Below are positions 46,927-54,987 of a stretch of 64,000 bases of DNA, one piece after another; within the stretch, counting starts at the first letter, position 1, and the number at the start of each line of letters is the position of its first letter. This DNA is from Sphingopyxis sp. HIX (lineage in GTDB: Bacteria > Pseudomonadota > Alphaproteobacteria > Sphingomonadales > Sphingomonadaceae), in contig NZ_LNSB01000016.1 of assembly GCF_001468285.1 (NCBI RefSeq), positions 27,660 to 91,659 on the forward strand, in the 5' to 3' direction. The translations under genes were made by a program, and so were the position numbers. Under the pieces are notes generated by a model. It did no database searches, had not been told where the DNA came from, and saw only the letters and a program-made list of their open reading frames with translations.

Positions 46927-47385
46927 ATGTATGCTCTCTCCCACGCCATTCCGATAAACCCGCCGGGCGCCGTGCCCGTGCTCACGCGCGAGCAGGTGTG
47001 GCGCGGCCTCGAAATGAAGGCCGAGAATGCGATGCCCTTCGTCGACGGCATGACCCAGTGCGACGTCGACAGCCGCGAAGGCAATGTGCTGACGCGAACG
47101 ATCACTTTCCGCGGCACGCAGCACCGCGAGAAGATCACCTTGTTCGCGCCGGTGAAGGTCCAGTTCGAGCGGCTCGACGGCACCGGCTGGATCGACAATG
47201 TCATCAGCGAAAGCGAAGGCGGCCTCCTCCTGACCTTCACCTTCGGCATCAGCTTCCCCGGCATCGCCGGGGGCAGCGCCGAAGAACAGGCGCAGGGCGA
47301 CAGCATGCGCGGCGCCTATACGGGCGCGGTCGCCGCCACACTCAATCGGGTGCGCCAGATGGTGCAGGACGGAGAGTTCGCATGA
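46927..47385 (+). CDS. SRPBCC-fold protein, DUF1857 (AtaL-like)
   Basis: The 152-residue product opens with YALSHAIPINPPG and continues TREQVWRGLEMKAENAMPFV, the typical DUF1857 start. The helix-grip fold has a hydrophobic cavity for aromatic or lipid ligands. Fungal relatives carry the AtaL annotation. No catalytic residue is firmly known. It is overlapped by the next gene by 4 bp. In this cluster it may bind the substrate or act on an unstable intermediate, which is inference. Confidence 0.8.
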   Translation: MYALSHAIPINPPGAVPVLTREQVWRGLEMKAENAMPFVDGMTQCDVDSREGNVLTRTITFRGTQHREKITLFAPVKVQFERLDGTGWIDNVISESEGGLLLTFTFGISFPGIAGGSAEEQAQGDSMRGAYTGAVAATLNRVRQMVQDGEFA

Positions 47386-47762
47386 CCGGCCCGGCCCTTG
47401 CGCATGAGGATTGGGCGGGTGCTTTCTTCCGCGACGCCGATACGCTCGAACTGCCCCGGCTGATGCGCTGGTTCGGACCCGACATCGACCTCCGCCTCGC
47501 CAATGTGCCGCCGATCGCGGGGCACGGGCCGGTCGAGGTGACCTTCGCCGAATTCTGGTCGGGAATCCGCGGCATGCGCCATGAGCGCGAGACGCTCGTC
47601 GTCGACGGCGACAGCGCGTTCCAGGGGAGCCAGGTCACCTACACGCGGCCCGACGGACGCGACGTGACGATGCCCGTCGCCAGCCATTTGCGCCGCGACG
47701 CGGCGGGCACGCTCGACCGCCTGTGGATCTACATCGATTTGGGGCCGCTCTATGCCGACTGA
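47382..47762 (+). CDS. SnoaL/NTF2-like protein (first of three)
   Basis: ATG 47382 overlaps the preceding stop (ATGA). The 126-residue product has the cone-shaped NTF2-like pattern: an N-terminal helix (HEDWAGAFFRDADT), FGPDIDLRLANVPPIAGHGPV, then strands ending IYIDLGPLY. Members include polyketide cyclases, limonene epoxide hydrolase and ketosteroid isomerase relatives, so hydration, isomerisation or epoxide opening are all possible. It overlaps the next SDR gene by 11 nt. Confidence 0.78.
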   Translation: MTGPALAHEDWAGAFFRDADTLELPRLMRWFGPDIDLRLANVPPIAGHGPVEVTFAEFWSGIRGMRHERETLVVDGDSAFQGSQVTYTRPDGRDVTMPVASHLRRDAAGTLDRLWIYIDLGPLYAD

Positions 47763-48531
47763 AAACCCCGTGACCACCCGCCTCGAGGGCAAGGCCTGCA
47801 TCGTCACCGGTGCGGGCGGCAGCATCGGCCGCGCGGCGTGCCTGCGCCTCGCCGCCGAGGGAGCGCATGTCGTCGGCACCGACCTGATCGCGGCGGGCGC
47901 CGAGGAGACGCTGGCGCAGGTCCAGGCGGCGGGCGGATCGATGATCTCGGTCCACCCCGCCGACCTCACCGAGCGCGCGCAATGCGACCGCGTCGTCGCG
48001 GCGGCGGTCGAGGCCTTCGGCGGCGTCGACATGCTCTTCAACAATGGTGCGATGGCCTATTTCGCGTGGATCGAGGACATGGACGCCGCGACCTGGACGA
48101 AGACGCTCAACGAGGAGCTCGATATCGTCTTCCACATGACGCAGGCGGCGTGGGAGGAACTCAAGAAGCGGCGGGGCAATATCGTCAACACCGCGTCGCT
48201 CTCGGCCTGGGCGGGGATCGAGCGGCTGCCCGGCCTCGCGCATGCGGCGGCCAAGGGCGGCGTGCTCGCGATGACGCGGCACCTTGCCATGGAGGGGCGC
48301 CTCTACGGCGTGCGCGCCAACAGTGTCTCGCCCGGCACGATCGAGACCAACCAGACGCGCTTCATCCTCGAAGACCCCGAATGGTGCCGCGTCCAGCTGG
48401 GCCGCTCGATGATGAACCGCATGGGCCAGCCCGAGGAGGTCGCCAATGTCGTCGCCTTCCTCGCGAGCGACGACGCCTCCTACGTCACCGGCGCCGACAT
48501 CGCGGTCGACGGCGGCGTGCGCGCGTGGTGA
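47752..48531 (+). CDS. Short-chain dehydrogenase with His in place of the catalytic Tyr
   Basis: The 259-residue product has the Rossmann motif TGAGGSIG (residues 19-26), NNGA at about 97-100 and the normal C-terminal VTGADIAVDGG. The catalytic Ser is S151. The Tyr expected 13 residues later is His164, in LAHAAAKGG, while Lys168 is kept. The codon is CAT, one base away from TAT. The enzyme may be altered in mechanism, inactive, or the change may be recent. It lies between two SnoaL-like genes and overlaps the first. Confidence 0.88.
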   Translation: MPTENPVTTRLEGKACIVTGAGGSIGRAACLRLAAEGAHVVGTDLIAAGAEETLAQVQAAGGSMISVHPADLTERAQCDRVVAAAVEAFGGVDMLFNNGAMAYFAWIEDMDAATWTKTLNEELDIVFHMTQAAWEELKKRRGNIVNTASLSAWAGIERLPGLAHAAAKGGVLAMTRHLAMEGRLYGVRANSVSPGTIETNQTRFILEDPEWCRVQLGRSMMNRMGQPEEVANVVAFLASDDASYVTGADIAVDGGVRAW

Positions 48532-48544
48532 GGGAGGAGCGACG

Positions 48545-49000
48545 ATGAACAACGCCTGGGTGCTGGACCGCTTTGCCGCCGTCGACCGCAAGGATATCGA
48601 CGGCTTCATCGACATGCTGTCCGACGACCATCATTTCATCTTCGGCGCCCGCCCGCCGGTGATCGGCAAGGACGACGCCCGCACCGTCGTCAATCATTTC
48701 TGGGCGATGATCGGGCGGCTGCGCCACAATATCTGGCGTGTCCGCGAGGCCGGCGACATCGTCACTGTCGAGGCGCTGATCGAATATGAAAGGCTCGACG
48801 GCAAGGTCGTGCTCGTCCCCTGCTGCGACGTCGTGCGCCACAACGGCCGCGAACTGGTCGAGCAGCGCGCCTATCTCGACCAGACCGCGATCTTCGCCGA
48901 CCTGTCGTCGGGCGAGCATCCGTACAAGGATCATTGGATCGACGACATTCCCGCCGCGCGCGCCGCCCTTGGCCTCGCCCCTGAACCGGAGCTGCTGTGA
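48545..49000 (+). CDS. SnoaL-like protein (second of three)
   Basis: ATG 48545, with GGGAGGAG upstream, gives 151 residues. The NTF2-like fold is indicated by VLDRFAAVDRKDIDGFIDML, DDHHFIFGARPPVIGKD and the later strand YLDQTAIF. It is distinct in sequence from the first SnoaL-like protein. Its stop TGA shares its A with the next ATG (TGATG), so the pair may form heteromers like two-subunit dioxygenase small chains. No such large subunit is present, so an isomerase or hydratase role is equally open. Confidence 0.78.
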   Translation: MNNAWVLDRFAAVDRKDIDGFIDMLSDDHHFIFGARPPVIGKDDARTVVNHFWAMIGRLRHNIWRVREAGDIVTVEALIEYERLDGKVVLVPCCDVVRHNGRELVEQRAYLDQTAIFADLSSGEHPYKDHWIDDIPAARAALGLAPEPELL

Positions 49001-49533
49001 TGGATATCGAAGCAGAAATGCGCCGCCTGCTCGACGAGGAAGCGGTGAAGAAGATCATCCTGCGCTTCGGCCGCGCGCTCGATACCGGCGACTGGCCGGC
49101 CTATCGCAGCTGCTTCACCGACCGGTTGCTCGTCGATTTCGAGCGGCTGACCGGATCCCCGCGCATCCTCGTCGACGCCGACGAATGGACGCGTTTCGCC
49201 GACCTGATCCTGACCCCGGTGCGGCGCCACCACAGCTATTTCAACTTCCACATCGACGTCGATGGCGATGCCGCCTCCGCTATATGGTATTTCACCGCGC
49301 GCCACTGGAAGGCGACCGATATGGGGTCGTCGGTCTATAACCAGCACGGCTGGTACGACGGAAATTTCGTGCGCCAGGACGGCGCCTGGAAGATGAGCTA
49401 CGTCAAGCACGACTTCCAGTGGGTCGAAGGCAATAACGCGCTGTTCGACATGGCCGAGCCCGGGCTGGCGGCGCAGATGGGACGCGTCTTCTCCCCCGAA
49501 AATATCGCCGCGGGCGCGGCGGCGCGCGTCTGA
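49000..49533 (+). CDS. SnoaL-like protein (third of three)
   Basis: The 177-residue product starts at ATG 49000 in a TGATG overlap. Its opening EMRRLLDEEAVKKIILRFGRALDTGDW is typical of the SnoaL_4 group, which contains scytalone dehydratase-like and ring-dioxygenase small-subunit-like proteins. Conserved aromatic and His residues (RRHHSYFNFHID) line the putative cavity. It is followed by the tautomerase gene with a 1-nt overlap. Together the three SnoaL-like proteins suggest extra hydration or isomerisation steps not needed for simple catechols. Confidence 0.8.
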   Translation: MDIEAEMRRLLDEEAVKKIILRFGRALDTGDWPAYRSCFTDRLLVDFERLTGSPRILVDADEWTRFADLILTPVRRHHSYFNFHIDVDGDAASAIWYFTARHWKATDMGSSVYNQHGWYDGNFVRQDGAWKMSYVKHDFQWVEGNNALFDMAEPGLAAQMGRVFSPENIAAGAAARV

Positions 49534-49730
49534 TGCCGATCATCAACGCCTCGATCCTCGCCGGCCGCACCGCCGCGCAGAAAAGCGCGCTGATCCGCGA
49601 GCTGGCCGAGGGCGCGCAGCGCGCGCTCGGCGTGCGCGAAGAACAGGTGCGCGTCGTCATCACCGAAGTCGCGCCCGAACATTGGGGCGTCGGCACCCGC
49701 AGCAAGGCCGATCCGGAAGGACAAATATGA
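49533..49730 (+). CDS. 4-oxalocrotonate tautomerase family enzyme
   Basis: Converts 2-hydroxymuconate to 4-oxalocrotonate in the meta pathway. The 65-residue product aligns by eye without gaps to the classic enzyme. After Met removal Pro1 is the catalytic base, and Arg11 and Arg39 are in place. Position 50 is Trp instead of the usual Phe. The small size fits the homohexamer. It overlaps the SnoaL-like gene and the FAH-family gene, and sits upstream of the ALDH that makes its substrate. Confidence 0.92.
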   Translation: MPIINASILAGRTAAQKSALIRELAEGAQRALGVREEQVRVVITEVAPEHWGVGTRSKADPEGQI

Positions 49731-50623
49731 GCAGCCTCTATCGCCTGGCCGTCGTCAAGACCGCGGACGGACCGCTCGCCGTCGCCGAACGGGGTGGCCG
49801 CATGGCGCCGCTGCACGCGCTGCTGGGCGAGGCCGAACCGCGCACCGACCTCGGCCCGCTGCTCGCCGACTGGCCCGCGACGGCGGCGCGGATCGATGCC
49901 GCGGTCGAAGCGGGCGGCGCGGCCTTCGCGGGCGGGATCGACGCCGCGGGCGCGACCTTCGCCCTGCCCTTTTCCCATCCCGGCGCGCTGATGTGCATCG
50001 GCGCCAATTATCACGACCATGTCGCCGAAATGCCGGTGCCGATGACCCCCGAATATCCCTATGCCTTCGTCAAGCCGACGCACAACACGATCTGCGCCAG
50101 CGGCGACGGCGTCGAAGCGCCAAGGGGCGTCGCGATGATGGACTGGGAGGCCGAGCTCGCCGCGGTGATCGGCACGACCGCCAAACATGTCGGCGAGGAA
50201 GACGCGCTGTCGCACGTCGCCGGCTATATCAATTTCAACGACCTGTCGGCGCGCGACTGGGTCGCCTCGCGCCCGGCGATCGGGGTCGACTGGGTGCGGC
50301 ACAAGGCGCACGATGGCTTCGCGCCGATCGGCCCCTATTTTGTCCCAGCGCGCTTCGTCGCCGACCCGCAGGACCTGCCGATCCGGCTGAGCGTCAACGG
50401 CACGGTCAAACAGGACAGCAACACCGGCCAGATGATCTATGGCCTGAAGGCCATCATCCGCCACCTGTCGTCGATCATGACGCTGCGCCCCGGCGACATC
50501 ATCGCCACGGGCACGCCCGCCGGGGTCGGTCATGGCCGCAAGCCGCCCGAATATCTGAAGCCCGGCGACGAGATCCGCATGGAAATCGGCCCGCTTGGCG
50601 AACTTGTGACGCCGATCCTATAA
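49727..50623 (+). CDS. Fumarylacetoacetate hydrolase family protein
   Basis: ATG 49727 overlaps the tautomerase stop. The 298-residue product has the FAH fold with CIGANYHDHVAEM, KPTHNTI, the metal-ligand acidic residues in MMDWEAELAAVIG and FNDLSARDW, and TGTPAGVGHG near the end. Family members hydrolyse or decarboxylate 2-oxo acids, including ring-fission products. The cluster has no alpha/beta-fold hydrolase of the DmpD type, so this could cleave a substituted ring-fission product or an upstream intermediate. Substrate unproved. Confidence 0.88.
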   Translation: MSSLYRLAVVKTADGPLAVAERGGRMAPLHALLGEAEPRTDLGPLLADWPATAARIDAAVEAGGAAFAGGIDAAGATFALPFSHPGALMCIGANYHDHVAEMPVPMTPEYPYAFVKPTHNTICASGDGVEAPRGVAMMDWEAELAAVIGTTAKHVGEEDALSHVAGYINFNDLSARDWVASRPAIGVDWVRHKAHDGFAPIGPYFVPARFVADPQDLPIRLSVNGTVKQDSNTGQMIYGLKAIIRHLSSIMTLRPGDIIATGTPAGVGHGRKPPEYLKPGDEIRMEIGPLGELVTPIL

Positions 50624-50654
50624 TGCGGAACCTGGCCCGTTCCCGAGGACTATC

Positions 50655-51416
50655 ATGACGCAATCGCTCGCCGAAATCCTGAAACCCATCGACCGCGACA
50701 GCGACGGCAGCACCCGCAGCGCCGCGATCGAGGTCTATGATGTGCTGGAATCCTATATCCTGAACGGCACGCTGAAACCCGGCACGATCGTGTCGCAGGT
50801 GGCGATCGCCGACGCGCTCCAGGTCAGCCGCACGCCGGTGCGCGAGGCGATGCGCATGTTGCAGGAGGGCGGTCTGCTGACCGGCGAGCCCAATTATCGC
50901 AGCCGCGTCGTCGAATTCGATCCCGTCGACATCGACGCGCTCTATGCCAAGCGCATCGTGCTCGAAGCGCTGGGGGTCGCGATGACGGTCAAGCGGCTCG
51001 ACGGGGACGGCGTGCGCGGGCTGGAGACCATCGTGCTGTCGCTCGAAAGCCCGAGGGCGCATGAGGATTTCGCCGAGTGGCAGCGGCTGCACCGCCAGTT
51101 CCACCGCGCGATCACCAGCGAGGCCGGCGCGACGATGATGGCCGACCTCGAGCAGCTCGAAAAGCGCAGCGAGCGGTACCAGTCGGCGTATAAGGGCGCG
51201 CACCTGCCTGGCTGGTGGCAGCGCGGCGAGGCCGAGCACCGCGAATTGTTCGAAGCCATGGCGAGCGGCGACGCGGCGCAGGCGGGCGAACTGGCGGCGC
51301 GGCACCTGGCGCGTACTGCGCTCGAGCTGCTGGCGGCGCTCGCGCCCGAATATGACAGCAGCCGCGTGCGCGACAGCCTGCGCTTCGCCGCGGCGGGAGC
51401 GAAGGGCATTTCATGA
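50655..51416 (+). CDS. GntR-family regulator, FadR/FCD subgroup
   Basis: The 253-residue product has an N-terminal winged helix with VSQVAIADALQVSRTPVREAMRML (residues about 49-72). An FCD ligand domain has LEALGV, LHRQFHRAIT and the metal-site His in EHRELFEAM. Such regulators usually repress catabolic operons until a pathway acid binds. It sits inside the operon and overlaps the ALDH start by 4 bp, so it is probably autoregulated with it. Candidate targets are the CTARCATRCAA sites at 43360, 59720 and 60984. Confidence 0.92.
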   Translation: MTQSLAEILKPIDRDSDGSTRSAAIEVYDVLESYILNGTLKPGTIVSQVAIADALQVSRTPVREAMRMLQEGGLLTGEPNYRSRVVEFDPVDIDALYAKRIVLEALGVAMTVKRLDGDGVRGLETIVLSLESPRAHEDFAEWQRLHRQFHRAITSEAGATMMADLEQLEKRSERYQSAYKGAHLPGWWQRGEAEHRELFEAMASGDAAQAGELAARHLARTALELLAALAPEYDSSRVRDSLRFAAAGAKGIS

Positions 51417-52915
51417 GCGATGTCGCGGCCTTCGATGCGCCCGAGGCGATGGTGGCAGCGACGCGCGAATTGCGCAACTTCGTCGGCAACCGCTTCGTCG
51501 AGGGCGGCGCGCCCTTTGTGGTGATCGACCCGGCGACGGGGCGCCAGCACGCCACCGCCTTCGAGGCCGATGCCGGACTCGTCGATGCCGCAGTGGCCGC
51601 AGCGCGCGCCGCGCTCGAAGGGCAGTGGGGCAGCATGACACTGGCCACGCGCCGCGCGCTGCTGATGAAGGTCGCCGACGGGATCGAGGCACGCTTCGAC
51701 GAATTCCTCGCCGCCGAAATCGCCGACACCGGCAAGCCGCACAGCCTCGCCTCGCACCTCGACATCCCCCGCGGCGCCGCCAATTTCCGCGTCTTCGCCG
51801 ATGTGATCGCGGCGCTGCCGACCGAGAGCTTCGAATTCGACACCCCCGACGGCGGCAAGGCGATCAACTATGCGATCCGCCGTCCGCTCGGCGTCGTCGG
51901 GGTGATCAGCCCGTGGAACCTGCCGCTGTTGCTGATGACCTGGAAAGTCGCGCCCGCGCTCGCCTGCGGCAATGCGGTGATCGTCAAGCCGTCGGAGGAG
52001 ACGCCCTCGACCGCGACGCTGCTCGGTGAAGTCATGGCCGAGGCGGGGGTGCCCGAGGGGGTCTATAACGTCGTGCATGGGTTCGGCCCGGGGTCGGCAG
52101 GCGAATTGCTGGTGTCGCACCCCGGGGTGCGCGCGATCACCTTCACCGGCGAGACGCGCACGGGCAGCGCGATCATGCAGAGCGCCGCGCCGCATGTGAA
52201 GGCGCTGTCGTTCGAACTGGGCGGCAAGAATGCCGCGATCGTCTTTGCCGACGCCGATATCGACGCCGCGGTCGCGGGGCTATCGCGCGCGGTGTTCCTC
52301 AACACCGGCCAGGTGTGCCTTGCGCCCGAGCGCATCTATGTGGAACGGCCGGTTCTCGACGCCTTCGTCGCGGGCATGAAGGCGAAGGCCACGGCGCTGA
52401 AGGCCGGCCTGCCGAACGACGCCGGGGTCGATTTCGGCCCGCTGATCTCGGCCGAGCATCGAGACAAGGTGCTCGATTATTACCGCCTCGCCGAGCAAGA
52501 GGGCGCGACGGTCGTCACCGGCGGCGGCGTTCCCGCGCTGGGCGGCGAGGCCGCAAACGGCTTCTTCGTCGAACCGACGCTGTGGACCGGGCTGCCGCAC
52601 GACGCGCGCGTGTGTCGCGAGGAAATTTTCGGCCCCTGCGCCGCGATCATCCCCTTCGATAGCGAGGAGGAAGCGATCCGCCTCGCCAATGACTCGGCCT
52701 ATGGGCTCGCCGCCTCGACCTGGACCCGCGACCTGTCGCGCGGGCACCGCGTCGCGGCGGCGATGGAGGTCGGCATTTCGTGGGTGAACAGCTGGTTCCT
52801 CCGCGACCTGCGCACCCCCTTCGGCGGCGCCAAGCTGTCGGGCATCGGCCGCGAGGGCGGCGCGCATTCGATCAATTTCTATTCCGAGCCGACGAACATC
52901 TGCATCAAACTATAA
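51413..52915 (+). CDS. 2-hydroxymuconic semialdehyde dehydrogenase-like ALDH
   Basis: The 500-residue product belongs to the aldehyde dehydrogenase superfamily. It shows GVISPWNLPLLL, FTGETRTG, the general base in FELGGKNA and the catalytic Cys in NTGQVCLAPERI. The C-terminal NSWFLRDLRTPFGGAKLSGIGREGG and FYSEPTNICIKL match the DmpC/XylG group, which oxidises the ring-fission aldehyde to 2-hydroxymuconate. That assignment fits the tautomerase and decarboxylase genes nearby. It overlaps the GntR gene stop. Confidence 0.92.
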   Translation: MSDVAAFDAPEAMVAATRELRNFVGNRFVEGGAPFVVIDPATGRQHATAFEADAGLVDAAVAAARAALEGQWGSMTLATRRALLMKVADGIEARFDEFLAAEIADTGKPHSLASHLDIPRGAANFRVFADVIAALPTESFEFDTPDGGKAINYAIRRPLGVVGVISPWNLPLLLMTWKVAPALACGNAVIVKPSEETPSTATLLGEVMAEAGVPEGVYNVVHGFGPGSAGELLVSHPGVRAITFTGETRTGSAIMQSAAPHVKALSFELGGKNAAIVFADADIDAAVAGLSRAVFLNTGQVCLAPERIYVERPVLDAFVAGMKAKATALKAGLPNDAGVDFGPLISAEHRDKVLDYYRLAEQEGATVVTGGGVPALGGEAANGFFVEPTLWTGLPHDARVCREEIFGPCAAIIPFDSEEEAIRLANDSAYGLAASTWTRDLSRGHRVAAAMEVGISWVNSWFLRDLRTPFGGAKLSGIGREGGAHSINFYSEPTNICIKL

Positions 52916-52927
52916 TCGAGGAGAGGC

Positions 52928-53431
52928 GTGGTGGCCGAAGCAGCAGCAACGACGAGCAAGGGCGCATTGAAGACGCGCTTCTATTCGCACGCGACGCTCG
53001 AATGTTTCGACATCGCGAAGACGCGTGCCTTCTTCGAGGAATTTCTCGGCTTCGACACCGTACAGATGGCCGATGTTTCCTTCTGGGCGCGGATGGGCGG
53101 CGACCAGGTGATCGTCGTGGTGAAGAGCCCGACAGGGAAGAAGGCCGACATGCCCTTCCTCAACCACAACGGCCTCGACGTCGCGACCGACGCCGAAGTC
53201 GATGCAGCGTGGGAGACCGTCCAGCGCGACAAGGAGAAGTGGGGCATCCAGAAGGTCACCAAGCCGATGGTCCAGCACGGCACCTATTGCTTCTACATGA
53301 CCGACCTCGACGGCAATATGTGGGAGATATTGTCGAACCCCGAGGGCGGCTACAGCTGGGGCTTCGAGCGCGGCGACCAGAGTGGCAAGGGCCATATGGC
53401 GCGCGACTATGTGCGGCCGACGACCGGCTGA
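52928..53431 (+). CDS. VOC-family protein next to the ring-cleavage dioxygenase
   Basis: The product has 167 residues from GTG 52928 with GGAGAGG upstream. A VOC module shows HATLECFDIAKTRAFFEEFLG, HNGLDVATD and the terminal EILSNPEGGYSWGFERGD. Potential metal ligands are His in SHATLEC, His in LNHNGLD and Glu in WEILSN, so it could be a second extradiol-type dioxygenase or a lyase. It lies 6 nt before the clear extradiol dioxygenase gene, and the two may act on successive intermediates. Confidence 0.8.
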   Translation: MVAEAAATTSKGALKTRFYSHATLECFDIAKTRAFFEEFLGFDTVQMADVSFWARMGGDQVIVVVKSPTGKKADMPFLNHNGLDVATDAEVDAAWETVQRDKEKWGIQKVTKPMVQHGTYCFYMTDLDGNMWEILSNPEGGYSWGFERGDQSGKGHMARDYVRPTTG

Positions 53432-53437
53432 CGCACG

Positions 53438-54313
53438 ATGGGCGCCGACCTTCACGATATCCGTTACGTCCGCATCGGCTGCGAGGATCTCGACACGAGC
53501 ATCGCCTTTGCGACCGACATCCTCGGCCTCGAGCTGATGGAGCGCGACGCCAATTCGGCCTACCTCCGCGGCGACGATCGCGACCATAATATCTGCTACA
53601 CCCGCGGCCGCGAAAGCGGGCAGGCGACCGGCTGGGAGGTCGCGAGCATGGAGGCGCTCGATGCCGCCGCTGCCGCGCTAGAAGCCGAGGGTGTGCGCAT
53701 CCGCACCGGGTCCAGCGCCGAGCGCGACCAGCGCCGCGTGCGCGGGCTGGTCATGGTCACCGACCCGACGGGCAACACGATCGAGCTCGTCGCGCGGCCC
53801 AATGCGTGCGGCCGCCGCTACTACGGCACGCGCGACGCGGGCATCAACGCCTTCAGCCACGTCGGGCTGCGCACGACCAACGCCGGCGCCGACGAAGCCT
53901 TCTGGACCGGCCATATGGGGGCGAAGGTCAGCGACTGGATCGGCGACGCGGCGCTGATCCGGATCAACGAAGTCCATCACAATGTCGCGCTGTTTCCATC
54001 GAGCTATGCGGGGATCCAGCACGTGAATTTCCAGGTCGATACGCAAGACGACATCATGCGCAGCTTCTATTTCCTGCAGGCGCGCAATGTCCGCATCGTC
54101 TTCGGCCCCGGCCGTCATCCGACTTCGGGCGCGCGCTTCCTCTATTTCCAGGGGCCCGACGACATCATCTACGAATATAGCTGCGGCGTCCGGTCGATCA
54201 CCGCCGAGGACGAGAAGACCTACATCCCGCGCTCCTTCCCCTTCGAGCCGTCGAGCTTCTGCATGTGGGGGTCGAAGCCCGACATTCCCGAATTCGACAC
54301 GACGCGTGGCTGA
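53438..54313 (+). CDS. Type I extradiol ring-cleavage dioxygenase (catechol 2,3-/BphC-like)
   Basis: Opens a catechol ring next to the hydroxyls using Fe(II) and O2. The 291-residue product has two VOC repeats. The Fe ligands are His141 (FSHVGLRT), His195 (IQHVNFQV) and Glu246 (YEYSCG). HHNVALFPSS near residue 181 carries second-shell His. The length and FGPGRHPTSGARF are typical of two-domain BphC relatives. It ends with a basic/aspartate tail and overlaps the class II aldolase-like gene by 8 nt. Whether the substrate is monocyclic or polycyclic cannot be read from sequence. Confidence 0.93.
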   Translation: MGADLHDIRYVRIGCEDLDTSIAFATDILGLELMERDANSAYLRGDDRDHNICYTRGRESGQATGWEVASMEALDAAAAALEAEGVRIRTGSSAERDQRRVRGLVMVTDPTGNTIELVARPNACGRRYYGTRDAGINAFSHVGLRTTNAGADEAFWTGHMGAKVSDWIGDAALIRINEVHHNVALFPSSYAGIQHVNFQVDTQDDIMRSFYFLQARNVRIVFGPGRHPTSGARFLYFQGPDDIIYEYSCGVRSITAEDEKTYIPRSFPFEPSSFCMWGSKPDIPEFDTTRG

Positions 54314-54986
54314 TCCGGCGCTTGCCGTGCGGCTCGCCGCGCGCGCGATGGCGCGGCACGGGCTCGCGCATGCCTATGGGCATGTCTCGACGCGATTGTC
54401 AGCGACACATTTCCTGGTGAGTCCTGCGCAGCCGCTCGGCACGCTCGCGACCGGGCAGGCGGGCGTCGAGGTTCCGCTCGACGGCGACCTGCCCCCCGGC
54501 GCGCTGCCCGAGGTTCGCATCCACCGCGAAATCTATCGGGGCCGGCCCGAGGTCGGCGGCATCTGCCGCTTCCAGTCGCCCGCCGTCATCGCGCTGTCGA
54601 CGCTTGGCGAGACGCCGCGTGTGCGCCACGGCCTCGGCGCCTATTTCGCGCCGCAGCCGCCGCTCTGGCCCGGCGTCGCCCTCGTCCGCGACGACGACAG
54701 CGCGCGAGAAGTTGCCGCGACGATGGGCGATGCCGCCGCGATCGTCCTGTCGGGCAATGGTGCGGTCACCGCCGGGCCGTCGATCGAGGATGCCGCAGCG
54801 CTCGCCTTCTTCCTCGAGGATGCGGCGCGGATCGAACTCGCGCTGCTTCCCGCCACTGCCGCCGGACGGGACGTGCGCGAATATACGCCCGAAGAGGTCG
54901 CCGCGCGCGCTGTCCGCGCCGGTGGGCTCTTCGAACGCATGTGGCACTATCTGTGCCACGGCGACCCCGAATTTGACGGAGACTGA
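54306..54986 (+). CDS. Class II aldolase/adducin-like protein lacking all zinc His ligands
   Basis: GTG 54306 gives 226 residues and an 8-nt overlap with the dioxygenase gene. The fold pattern is clear: AHAYGHVSTRL, FLVSPAQPLG, and LSGNGAVTAGPSIEDAA. The H-x-H-S-P zinc motif reads R88-F-Q90-S-P, and the third His, normally in HG, is Asn152. So all three metal His are replaced, while the acidic Glu69 region remains. Aldol cleavage by the normal route is unlikely. It may bind a ligand, be a non-metal enzyme, or be a subunit. Confidence 0.82.
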   Translation: MADPALAVRLAARAMARHGLAHAYGHVSTRLSATHFLVSPAQPLGTLATGQAGVEVPLDGDLPPGALPEVRIHREIYRGRPEVGGICRFQSPAVIALSTLGETPRVRHGLGAYFAPQPPLWPGVALVRDDDSAREVAATMGDAAAIVLSGNGAVTAGPSIEDAAALAFFLEDAARIELALLPATAAGRDVREYTPEEVAARAVRAGGLFERMWHYLCHGDPEFDGD

Positions 54987-54987
54987 C

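Noticed and set aside
46927..47385. Possible ring-hydroxylating dioxygenase system among the small proteins
   Set aside because: SnoaL-like proteins can resemble dioxygenase small subunits, but no Rieske alpha subunit, ferredoxin or reductase is present.
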